Made by a program: the position numbers and the translations under genes. Positions 18,532 through 27,050 of a stretch of 37,853 nt of DNA are shown in pieces; positions within the stretch are counted from its first letter, which is position 1, and every line of letters starts with the position of its first letter. The notes beneath the pieces are model-generated. The model did not search any database, was not told the DNA's origin, and saw only the letters and a program-made list of their open reading frames with translations. The stretch spans positions 1 through 37,853 of the forward strand of contig JAITJX010000184.1 in NCBI GenBank assembly GCA_031278765.1, in the 5' to 3' direction. Source of the DNA: Tannerella sp. (GTDB taxonomy: Bacteria > Bacteroidota > Bacteroidia > Bacteroidales > Tannerellaceae).

Positions 18532-18933
18532 TTATTCCATACAAAATTCCGTAAGCACGCCACCTGTTGATTTCGGGTGCATGAATGCTATGCGAAGACC
18601 TTCGGCGCCTCCGCGCGGCGCTTTGTCGATTAATTGTATGCCTTTCGCCGCTGCCTCGTCGAGAGCGGCTTGTACATCAGGAACGGAATATGCGATATGG
18701 TGAATACCTTCACCTTTCTTTTCGATGAATTTGGCAATAGTACTGTCTTCGCTTGTTGGTTCAAGAAGTTCAATTTTTGTTTGTCCTACTTTGAGAAACG
18801 CTGTTTTAACCTTTTGGTCGGTAACTTCTTCGATGTTATAACATTTCAACCCCAAAACTTTTTCGTAAAAAGGTAAATGTTCGTTGATACTTTTTACGGC
18901 AATTCCGATGTGTTCAATGTGAGAAATATTCAT
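18532..18933 (-). CDS. mce: Methylmalonyl-CoA epimerase
   Basis: MNISHIEHIGIAVKSINEHLPFYEKVLGL...GEGIHHIAYSVPDVQAAL...HPKSTGGVLTEFCM; start chosen at internal Met rather than the 18987 ORF start. Confidence 0.92.
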   Translation of the reverse strand: MNISHIEHIGIAVKSINEHLPFYEKVLGLKCYNIEEVTDQKVKTAFLKVGQTKIELLEPTSEDSTIAKFIEKKGEGIHHIAYSVPDVQAALDEAAAKGIQLIDKAPRGGAEGLRIAFMHPKSTGGVLTEFCME

Positions 18934-18984
18934 AATTATTGTTCTTTTATTTAGATTTTTTTTAATTCTTATTTTAAGTGGCCG

Positions 18985-18992
18985 CAAATATA
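18985..18992 (-). promoter_or_regulatory. -7 box TATATTTG upstream of mce operon
   Basis: caaatata on + strand about 52 bp upstream of mce ATG. Confidence 0.5.
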
Positions 18993-19050
18993 CGGAAAAA
19001 TTTCCGAAATTAAATAATTCGGTTGGAAAATTATTTTTCAGGGATGAAAA

Positions 19051-19175
19051 GAGACAATTTGAAATTCGTTAATATTCTACAACGGCAGTATGCTTGATAT
19101 ATCTGACAAATAAAGCATAAATACAAAATCAAAACATGCCAAATTGTCTCCGGCCAGAAATTATTGATTCTGGCC
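19051..19175. other. Nested/adjacent inverted-repeat element (structured RNA or MITE-like)
   Basis: GAGACAATTTG 19051-19061 / CAAATTGTCTC 19140-19150 (11 bp); TATGCTT 19089-19095 / AAGCATA 19113-19119; GGCCAGAA 19152-19159 / TTCTGGCC 19168-19175 (8 bp). Confidence 0.6.
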
Positions 19176-19377
19176 AGAAAGCATTAGTTTTGGAAGGAAA
19201 ATATATCTTTTTAAAAGCCACGATAAAATATTTTTACTGATATACAGTTGTTTGAGAATGTCTTGTATCGGAATCGAATTGGTTGTTGTCGAAAATTATT
19301 GATTTATCCCTGGCTCGGGTTGAAGGTTGACTGGGATATTTATTTTTATCCGTTTATGTGTAATTAAGGATTTTTGC

Positions 19378-19385
19378 TATCTTTG
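19378..19385 (+). promoter_or_regulatory. -7 box TATCTTTG
   Basis: Motif match 28 bp upstream of the ORF at 19413. Confidence 0.5.
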
Positions 19386-19412
19386 CATGTCGAAAACCAA
19401 GTTATAACAAAA

Positions 19413-19553
19413 ATGGATACAAGATGGCAACAATGCTTTAAGAATTTTCGGTCGGAGAGAAATGGTTTGATTCAACGTTATGGATATACCATCCATTTAG
19501 CGTGGGAAATGATGAAGGATGATTTGGAAGTTTTACATTCGGAAAACCTGTAA
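19413..19553 (+). pseudogene. Remnant of HI0074-family nucleotidyltransferase substrate-binding (HEPN-like) protein, 46 aa
   Basis: Manual translation MDTRWQQCFKNFRSERNGLIQRYGYTIHLAWEMMKDDLEVLHSENL*: the RWxQRFxNF start and GLIQRFEYTFELAWKxLKDYLE core are juxtaposed, middle and C-terminus missing. Confidence 0.55.
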
Positions 19554-19560
19554 TTTTAAC

Positions 19561-20727
19561 ATGAAAACATTAACTTTAATTAGCATCGTGTTCATAACAT
19601 TTTTCGGATTAAATGCACAAAACGGCATGAAAACAGGTGCCGAATCTACCGGGCAATATTTTCCCGTCATCAAAGGGAAACGTGTCGCCATACTGTCAAA
19701 TCACACGGGAATGGTCGGAAATGAGCATCTTGTGGATATACTTGTCGAGAACAAGTTTAATGTTGTAACAATTTTTTCGCCGGAACACGGTTTCAGAGGC
19801 GATGCCGATGCGGGTGAACATGTCGAAAGTATGGTCGATAAAAAAACAGGTATTCCGATAAAATCGCTTTATGACGGTAAAGACCAAAAACCGGACAGGG
19901 AATCGATGAACATGTTCGATGTTATGATATTTGACATTCAAGATGTCGGACTGCGATTTTATACCTATTATATTACGATGGCGAGAATGATGGACGCATG
20001 CGCGGAACATGGCAAAAAAATGATAGTGCTCGACCGTCCGAATCCAAACGGCCATTACGTTGACGGTCCGATACTTGACATGAGACACAAATCGGGAGTA
20101 GGCTGGTTGCCTGTTCCTGTGGTACACGGATTGACGCTTGGAGAACTTGCGTTGATGATAAACGGCGAAAAATGGCTTCCGGAAGGTAGAATTTGCGACT
20201 TAACCGTTATTAAGTGTAAAAACTATACGCATAAAACTTTATACAAACTGCCGGTTGCTCCGTCGCCGAATTTACCCAATATGAAGTCAATATACCTTTA
20301 TCCGTCAACATGTTTGTTTGAGGGAACCATGCTGAGTTTGGGACGAGGTACGAAATATCCGTTTCAGGTTTACGGTCACCCCGGTTTGAAAAGGTTTTAC
20401 AAATTTTCATTTATTCCCCAAAGTATATCCGGCGCTAAAAATCCGCCACTCCTGAATCAAAAATGTTATGGACGCGATTTGCGATACATTTCCGATAAAT
20501 TGCTTTTTGAGCGCGGTTTCGATTTGACATACATCATCGACGCTTACGGAAAATTAAATATGGGAGATAAATTCTTTATGCCGTTTTTTGAAAAACTGGT
20601 CGGGGTCGATTATGTTCGCAAAATGATAATTGATGGAAAATCGGCTGATGAGATACGAAAAATGTGGGAAAAGGATGTGGAGAATTTCAAAAAACAGCGC
20701 AAACCGTACCTATTATATGAAGAATAA
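19561..20727 (+). CDS. DUF1343 protein, exo-beta-N-acetylmuramidase NamZ-like, secreted
   Basis: Start at MKTLTLISIVF signal peptide; GKRVAILSNHTGMVG, FSPEHGFRGDADAGEHV, MIFDIQDVGLRFYTYYITMARMMDAC, VLDRPNPNGHYVDGP and PSPNLPN motifs. Confidence 0.88.
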   Translation: MKTLTLISIVFITFFGLNAQNGMKTGAESTGQYFPVIKGKRVAILSNHTGMVGNEHLVDILVENKFNVVTIFSPEHGFRGDADAGEHVESMVDKKTGIPIKSLYDGKDQKPDRESMNMFDVMIFDIQDVGLRFYTYYITMARMMDACAEHGKKMIVLDRPNPNGHYVDGPILDMRHKSGVGWLPVPVVHGLTLGELALMINGEKWLPEGRICDLTVIKCKNYTHKTLYKLPVAPSPNLPNMKSIYLYPSTCLFEGTMLSLGRGTKYPFQVYGHPGLKRFYKFSFIPQSISGAKNPPLLNQKCYGRDLRYISDKLLFERGFDLTYIIDAYGKLNMGDKFFMPFFEKLVGVDYVRKMIIDGKSADEIRKMWEKDVENFKKQRKPYLLYEE

Positions 20728-22197
20728 ATGAATCCGATAACAATATTAATCATCATCATAGCATATTTTGCTCTGTTACTGCTCATCTCGTACATTGCCG
20801 GACGAAAAGCCGATAATCAGGGTTTTTTCACGGGAAACAGAAAATCGTCCTGGTATGTAGTAGCCTTTGCAATGATTGGTTCGGCGATTTCGGGCGTTAC
20901 TTTTGTATCGGTTCCGGGCATGGTTGCCGCAAGCGGTTTTTCCTATTTGCAAATGGTTATGGGATTTGTGGTGGGACAGTTTATTATAGCGTTTGTGCTT
21001 GTACCACTTTTCTACAAACTTAATCTTACGTCAATTTATGAATATCTCGAAAACCGTTTTGGAATAGCATCTTATAAAACGGGAGCATGGTTCTTTTTTA
21101 TTTCAAAAATGCTGGGTGCGGCGGTACGTTTATTTCTCGTTTGCATCGTTTTGCAACTTTTGGTTTTCAGACCGTTAGGAATACCGTTTGTTGTAAATGT
21201 CATTTTCACGGTAGGATTGGTGTGGCTCTATACTTTCAGAGGCGGCGTAAAATCGCTTATCTGGACGGATTCGTTTAAAACATTTTGCCTCCTCGTTTCT
21301 GTTGGTCTTTGCATTTATTTTATTGCTAAAGATTTAGGATATGGTTTTAGCGATATGTTCGGCGCTATATTTGATAATGATTACTCAAAAACTTTCTTTT
21401 TTGAGGATATAAATGACAGACGCTTCTTTTTCAAACAGTTTCTTGCAGGAATCTTCACAGTTATAGCAACTACCGGACTTGATCAGGATATGATGCAGCG
21501 AAACATGAGTTGTCGAAACTCTAAGGAATCGCAGAAGAATATTTATGTTAGCGGCTTTATGCAGTTAATAATTAACATGTTTTTTCTTATGCTTGGAGCG
21601 CTGCTTTATATTTTCGTCTCGCAAAACGGAATCGAGACGCCGAAAAAAAGCGACGAATTGTTTCCCATGCTTGCTACGGGCGGCTATTTTCCGATTATTG
21701 TAGGAATATTATTTATAACAGGCTTGATTTCGTCAGCTTATGCAGCAGCAGGATCGGCTCTGACGGCTTTGACGACATCGTTTACAATTGATATTCTCGA
21801 AAGTACAAAAAAGAAAACAGACGAAGAAATTGCAAAAACAAGGAAAAAAGTGCATGTCGGAATGGCTACTATTATGGGATTTGTAATAGTAATAATCAAC
21901 GCTTTAAATAATACTTCGGTAATAGATGCCGTATATATTCTGGCAAGTTATACTTACGGACCGATTCTCGGACTTTTTGCTTTCGGGATTTTTACAAAGC
22001 GAAAAATCAAAGATAAATTTATACCTTTGGTGGCTTTAATTGCTCCGATTATTTGTTTCATTCTCGATAAAAACGCTGTCGAATGGTTCAACGGCTATCG
22101 TTTCAGTTACGAAATATTGATTATAAATGCAATACTTACATTTTTGGGATTATTGCTGCTGACAAAAAAACAGCACACTACAATTTTAAAAAAATAA
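20728..22197 (+). CDS. Sodium:solute symporter (SSS family)
   Basis: Multiple TM segments; GNRKSSWYVVAFAMIGSAISGVTFVSVPGMVA and TGLDQDMMQRNMSCRN motifs; start immediately follows the DUF1343 stop. Confidence 0.9.
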   Translation: MNPITILIIIIAYFALLLLISYIAGRKADNQGFFTGNRKSSWYVVAFAMIGSAISGVTFVSVPGMVAASGFSYLQMVMGFVVGQFIIAFVLVPLFYKLNLTSIYEYLENRFGIASYKTGAWFFFISKMLGAAVRLFLVCIVLQLLVFRPLGIPFVVNVIFTVGLVWLYTFRGGVKSLIWTDSFKTFCLLVSVGLCIYFIAKDLGYGFSDMFGAIFDNDYSKTFFFEDINDRRFFFKQFLAGIFTVIATTGLDQDMMQRNMSCRNSKESQKNIYVSGFMQLIINMFFLMLGALLYIFVSQNGIETPKKSDELFPMLATGGYFPIIVGILFITGLISSAYAAAGSALTALTTSFTIDILESTKKKTDEEIAKTRKKVHVGMATIMGFVIVIINALNNTSVIDAVYILASYTYGPILGLFAFGIFTKRKIKDKFIPLVALIAPIICFILDKNAVEWFNGYRFSYEILIINAILTFLGLLLLTKKQHTTILKK

Positions 22198-22201
22198 AAT
22201 T

Positions 22202-23668
22202 ATGAAAATCAATTGTTTTATACCATTTACCAATAAAGAACAAATGCAATCGACAATCATTTCGTTGCGCGAATCATCGCTTACGGACAAGATTTATCTT
22301 CTGAATGACAGCAAAAACGATGTTGAAAGCAGTATTTTGGGATGTAAAGTTATCAATATCGATACGATTTACTCTACATCAACACTTTTAACTGTTTCCG
22401 AACTGGCGGATACAGAATATACGCTGATTTATACAAAACATGCAAACCTTAAAATGGGATTGTATGCCCTCGAACGCATGATTAAGATAGCCGAAGAAAC
22501 CAATGCCGGGCTGGTTTATGCAGACCATTATAAAATGATGAATGGCGAAAAAAAATCTGCTCCCGTAATTACTTATCAAAAAGGAAGTTTAAGAGACGAT
22601 TTTGACTTCGGCTCCGTTCTGATTTACGATTCATTAATATTGAAGGAAGCAACAACTTTAATGTCAAAAGATTATAAATATGCCGCTTTGTATGATTTGC
22701 GTCTGAAAGTTTCACAAAAAGCCGAAATAGTGCATATTAACGAATACTTATATATCGAAATAGAAAATGATATGCGTAAAAGCGGAGAAAAACTGTTTGA
22801 CTATGTAAATCCGAAAAATCGTGATCTACAGTTGGAAATGGAAGATGCCTGCACAGATCATCTCAAAAGAACGGGTGCTTATCTCAAATCTGAATTTAAA
22901 ACGATAACATTAAACGAAGTATGGTTTGAATATGAAGCATCGGTTATCATTCCCGTAAAAAATCGCATAAAGACCATTTCAAATGCAATTCGTTCAGCAT
23001 TAATTCAAAAAACTGATTTCAAATTTAATTTGATTGTCATCGACAACTACTCAACAGACGGAACAACAGAAGCAATAAATAAATTTGCCGGTGACAAACG
23101 ACTTGTGCATATCATTCCCGAAGAAAAGGAACTGGGTATAGGCGGCTGTTGGAATGTGGGCGTTCATCATACCAATTGCGGTAAATTTGCCGTACAATTA
23201 GATAGTGACGATGTCTATTCCGATGAAAATACGCTTCAAAAAATTGTAGATGCCTTTTATGCACAAAATTGTGCCATGCTTGTCGGGACTTACAAATTGA
23301 CGGATTTTTATTTGAATGAAATAGCGCCCGGAATCATTGACCACAAAGAATGGACACTCGAAAACGGAAGAAACAATGCATTGCGTATTAATGGATTAGG
23401 CGCTCCTCGCGCTTTTTATACACCTCTCCTGAGAGAAATCAAAGCGCCGAATACAAGTTATGGCGAAGATTATGCACTCGGATTGAATTTCTCACGTCAT
23501 TATCAAATAGGCAGAATCTATGATGTTCTTTATTATTGCCGCCGTTGGGAAGACAATTCCGACGCTTCTCCGGACATTATAAAACAAAATGCGAACAACA
23601 CCTACAAAGACCGCATACGTACCTGGGAACTGGAGGCAAGAATGCGGAAAAACAAAGATCACCGTTAG
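22202..23668 (+). CDS. Glycosyltransferase family 2 with divergent N-terminal GT-A-like half
   Basis: ASVIIPVKNRIKTISNAIRSALIQ...LIVIDNYSTDGTTEAI...VQLDSDDVYSDENTL; N-terminal half MKINCFIPFTNKEQMQSTIISLRESSLTDKIYLLND resembles a degenerate GT-A. Confidence 0.85.
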   Translation: MKINCFIPFTNKEQMQSTIISLRESSLTDKIYLLNDSKNDVESSILGCKVINIDTIYSTSTLLTVSELADTEYTLIYTKHANLKMGLYALERMIKIAEETNAGLVYADHYKMMNGEKKSAPVITYQKGSLRDDFDFGSVLIYDSLILKEATTLMSKDYKYAALYDLRLKVSQKAEIVHINEYLYIEIENDMRKSGEKLFDYVNPKNRDLQLEMEDACTDHLKRTGAYLKSEFKTITLNEVWFEYEASVIIPVKNRIKTISNAIRSALIQKTDFKFNLIVIDNYSTDGTTEAINKFAGDKRLVHIIPEEKELGIGGCWNVGVHHTNCGKFAVQLDSDDVYSDENTLQKIVDAFYAQNCAMLVGTYKLTDFYLNEIAPGIIDHKEWTLENGRNNALRINGLGAPRAFYTPLLREIKAPNTSYGEDYALGLNFSRHYQIGRIYDVLYYCRRWEDNSDASPDIIKQNANNTYKDRIRTWELEARMRKNKDHR

Positions 23669-23769
23669 TCTTTGTATTTCATGGAATTACATGTTGTTAT
23701 AATATCTGTGTATATATAAAAAATCAATGAAAATGTTATATTTTTCGCTGTCATTCGTTATGTGAAAAA

Positions 23770-24273
23770 ATGGACGGAGAAAGATTTAAAACGGACATCA
23801 TTCCTTTGCGACCGGTAATGCTGGCGGTAGCGTTGAAGATGCTTGGAGATGCTGACGACGCTGAAGATGCGGTTCAGGAAATCATGCTACGTATCTGGGA
23901 GATGCGCGCTCAAGTAACGAAAATGATTAACCCTGAGGGATATGTCATGCAATCGCTGAGGAATTTTTGCCTCGACAGGTTGCGCGCCAAAAAACAAACG
24001 GTTGAAGTTACCCAAATAAGCCTTGCCTGCGACGAAACGCCTTATTTGGGAACAGAACGGCGCAATGCCGTCGTCCTTGTCGGACAAATCATAGCCTCGT
24101 TGCCGCGACAGCAGAAAATGGTAATAGAGATGCGCGACATAGAAGGATACGAATTGGAAGAAATTGCGACTGCGACAGGTATGCAGGTCGGTGCCGTAGC
24201 CGTCAATCTTTCGAGAGCAAGAAAAAAAGTACGCGATTTGTATTTGTGGATAAACAATTATAAAAAAATATAA
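23770..24273 (+). CDS. ECF-type RNA polymerase sigma factor
   Basis: GDADDAEDAVQEIMLRIWEMR region 2 and LPRQQKMVIEMRDIEGYELEEIATATGMQVGAVAVNLSRARKKVRD region 4. Confidence 0.9.
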   Translation: MDGERFKTDIIPLRPVMLAVALKMLGDADDAEDAVQEIMLRIWEMRAQVTKMINPEGYVMQSLRNFCLDRLRAKKQTVEVTQISLACDETPYLGTERRNAVVLVGQIIASLPRQQKMVIEMRDIEGYELEEIATATGMQVGAVAVNLSRARKKVRDLYLWINNYKKI

Positions 24274-24276
24274 GAT

Positions 24277-24723
24277 ATGGACAAGTTTTGCCGATTAACT
24301 GAAAAATATTTTGAGGGACAGACTTCACTCGAGGAAGAGCAACTGTTGAGGAATTATTACCGGCGTAAAAAGATAACGCCCGAATTAGAGTTATATAAGC
24401 CTGTTTTCAATTATTTCAACGAAGAAAGAGATATTTTGAAATCGAAAAAATTACACACTTCAAAGGTGTTTTTTCGAATAACAGCCATTGCTGCCGCCTG
24501 CGCCTTGCTGGTTTTCACTTTGAAAATGAATGACCTGCTGCAATCCTCCGGAAACGAACTTAAATCGCTTGCTTACATTGACGCGCAGAAAATTACCGAT
24601 ATCGAAATCATCGGCATCGAAATGCTTAACAGTCTTGAAAACCTCTCCGAAGAAAACGACAAAATCTATGCTTTGCAGGTCAGGGCGCTAGAAATATTTA
24701 CGGAAGAAGAACCTAATAAATAA
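24277..24723 (+). CDS. Small single-TM protein, putative anti-sigma/regulator of the upstream sigma factor
   Basis: YFEGQTSLEEEQLLRNYYRR N-terminal motif, central TM ITAIAAACALLVFTL, 3-bp gap to sigma gene. Confidence 0.55.
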   Translation: MDKFCRLTEKYFEGQTSLEEEQLLRNYYRRKKITPELELYKPVFNYFNEERDILKSKKLHTSKVFFRITAIAAACALLVFTLKMNDLLQSSGNELKSLAYIDAQKITDIEIIGIEMLNSLENLSEENDKIYALQVRALEIFTEEEPNK

Positions 24724-24729
24724 TGAGAT

Positions 24730-25221
24730 ATGTGGAAAAAAATTGTTTTACTGTTTGGTTTTATGCTTGTCATATCATCGGCCGGCGCACAGAAAGGACT
24801 GAGCGTAGATACCCTGTTTAATGACTATGGGCGATCGCATGGCTCTGTTCTGATAAATCTCGGTAAAGATGTGCTTGGAGAACATACGCAGATCGACCGA
24901 TACAAATGTTTAGTTATCAATGCAGAAACGAATCTGGCGCTACGCATCGAAAAAGCCATTCGCCACGATTTCGTGAAAAGAGGATGTTACGGCAACGGCA
25001 TTATAATAAAAGAAATACATAAAAACGGACATCTCAGCAATGCGTCATACGCTCTTGGAAAAGATAACATATCGGTCGTTACCGAATACATCCTCTATTC
25101 GCGAAACAACGACAAAATAACGCTCGTTTATCTCAGCGGACGTTTCACATCCAGACAACTCAACAGCGAACTCGACAAACTGAAAAATTTATTTATCAAA
25201 GTCTATAATAAACAATTATAA
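24730..25221 (+). CDS. Secreted hypothetical protein (DUF6108-like)
   Basis: Signal peptide MWKKIVLLFGFMLVISSAGAQ; operon with ECF sigma factor. Family assignment tentative. Confidence 0.5.
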   Translation: MWKKIVLLFGFMLVISSAGAQKGLSVDTLFNDYGRSHGSVLINLGKDVLGEHTQIDRYKCLVINAETNLALRIEKAIRHDFVKRGCYGNGIIIKEIHKNGHLSNASYALGKDNISVVTEYILYSRNNDKITLVYLSGRFTSRQLNSELDKLKNLFIKVYNKQL

Positions 25222-25232
25222 TATATTTTAAT

Positions 25233-25973
25233 ATGAAACATTTATACGGTAAAAAAACAATTATTACTATCCTTTCCTGTGCTGTAATGTTTTCCGCAAA
25301 TACGGTTTTCGCACAGGAACATACCAGAGAAAACAGTACGGTAATGTTTGACGGCTCGTTTTATGACCTCGTTTTTTCATGGAAAAAGAAAAGACCGATA
25401 GCCGTCGAATCTCACTGGGCAGGGCTGAGTTTTGCCTTTTCAGGACTGAAAGGGCTTCCCAATACGGTTGATCTCGCCTCTGAACGTTCTTATTCCATCA
25501 GTTGGAATGTCAATGACTACGAAGTACCTATTCATCCACATTGGTTACTGGTTTCAGGGATAGGTTTCGACTGGACGCGCTTTCATTTCAGCGGCAATGT
25601 CGGATTGCAAAACAGAGATGGTTACACCGATTTCTTCTCCGACGACAGGACATTGAAAGACAGCAAATTGCTTATTTATTACGGTAAAATACCGTTGCTG
25701 CTCGAATATCAGACAGGCAAGTTCTATATTCAAGGCGGCGTCGAAGGACTGGTCAAACTATACTCCAAGTCGCGCATAGAAATTAATGACGGCAGACGTA
25801 CAAGCAAGGAAGACTTCCGTGACCTGAAAATCCATCCTGTGAACATGCGCTTTTTCCTGCACACGGGGTTCGCTAAATTCGGAGTCTTCGGATATTACCA
25901 GCCTTTTTCCATCTTCAAACAGGGACGCGGACCGGAACTCCGCTCATTCGGAGTAGGAATCTCCTTGTATTAG
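25233..25973 (+). CDS. Outer-membrane beta-barrel-like protein
   Basis: Signal peptide ending TVFAQE; alternating hydrophobic strands; ends FGVGISLY. Confidence 0.65.
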   Translation: MKHLYGKKTIITILSCAVMFSANTVFAQEHTRENSTVMFDGSFYDLVFSWKKKRPIAVESHWAGLSFAFSGLKGLPNTVDLASERSYSISWNVNDYEVPIHPHWLLVSGIGFDWTRFHFSGNVGLQNRDGYTDFFSDDRTLKDSKLLIYYGKIPLLLEYQTGKFYIQGGVEGLVKLYSKSRIEINDGRRTSKEDFRDLKIHPVNMRFFLHTGFAKFGVFGYYQPFSIFKQGRGPELRSFGVGISLY

Positions 25974-26058
25974 AAAAAATATGGACTTCTTTATTGCATC
26001 CTCATCTTGAAATATTCTCAAATATTTTTCAATTTGCTTGAATTTAATATTTATTTCT

Positions 26059-26066
26059 TATTTTTG
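26059..26066 (+). promoter_or_regulatory. -7 box TATTTTTG with TTTG -33 at 26033-26036
   Basis: Motif match with 22-bp spacing. Confidence 0.5.
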
Positions 26067-26097
26067 CAGAATTATTTCAAAATAGATAAAACTTTTT

Positions 26098-27000
26098 ATG
26101 AGACCAACATTATTTGTACTTGCGGCAGGAATGGGGAGCCGATACGGAGGGTTGAAACAGTTGGACGGATTGGGTCCGAATGGAGAAACAATAATGGATT
26201 ATTCCATCTATGACGCTATTCGCGGTGGATTCGGAAAAGTCGTTTTCGTTATTCGTAAAGATTTTGAAGATGATTTTCGTTCAAAAATTCTAAGTAAATA
26301 TGAAAACCATATCCCTGTTGAAACAGTTTTTCAATCGTTGGACAAATTACCTGTGGGCTTCACTTGCCCTTCGGAACGCACCAAACCTTGGGGTACAAAT
26401 CATGCCGTTCTTATGGGGAAAGATGTTATAAACGAGCCGTTTGCCGTTATAAATGCCGACGACTTCTATGGTCGCGACAGTTTTGCCGTTCTTGGAAAAG
26501 AACTTGCAAAGACTTTCGGAAAGAAAAACAATTATTGCATGGTCGGGTTTCACGTAGGCAACACACTGAGTGAAAGTGGCTCCGTAGCTCGCGGCGTATG
26601 CGAAATGGACGAAAACGGATTTCTCATAACAGTTGTAGAACGCACTGCTATTGAACGTATTGACGGAGATATTCAATTCATTGATGAAAACGGACAAAAA
26701 GTGACTCTGGACGAAAATGTACCCGTTTCAATGAATATGTGGGGATTTACACCCGATTATTTCGATTATTCCGAAGATTATTTCGGGGAATTTTTGAAAA
26801 ACAACATCCAAAACATTAAAAGCGAATATTTTATACCGCTTATGGTAAACGAACTCGTAACGAAAAAAACGGCTTCTGTTAAGGTACTTGATACCACTTC
26901 CAAATGGTTTGGAGTAACCTATTCAAACGACCGTCGGGGCGTTGTTGATAAAATACGGGAACTTGTTGATAATGGCGAATATCCCGACAAACTTTTTTAA
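26098..27000 (+). CDS. Sugar-phosphate nucleotidyltransferase
   Basis: LFVLAAGMGSRYGGLKQLDGLGPNGETIMDYSIYDAI and VINADDFYG motifs. Confidence 0.88.
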   Translation: MRPTLFVLAAGMGSRYGGLKQLDGLGPNGETIMDYSIYDAIRGGFGKVVFVIRKDFEDDFRSKILSKYENHIPVETVFQSLDKLPVGFTCPSERTKPWGTNHAVLMGKDVINEPFAVINADDFYGRDSFAVLGKELAKTFGKKNNYCMVGFHVGNTLSESGSVARGVCEMDENGFLITVVERTAIERIDGDIQFIDENGQKVTLDENVPVSMNMWGFTPDYFDYSEDYFGEFLKNNIQNIKSEYFIPLMVNELVTKKTASVKVLDTTSKWFGVTYSNDRRGVVDKIRELVDNGEYPDKLF

Positions 27001-27050
27001 GGTTTAGATCTAACATAAAAATTTACAATAACAATTAAAAACAAAGTATC

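Noticed and set aside
18532-18987. Longer mce start at 18987
   Set aside because: The extension MRPLKIRIKKNLNKRTII overlaps the promoter box at 18985-18992; family homology starts at MNISHIEHIG (18933).
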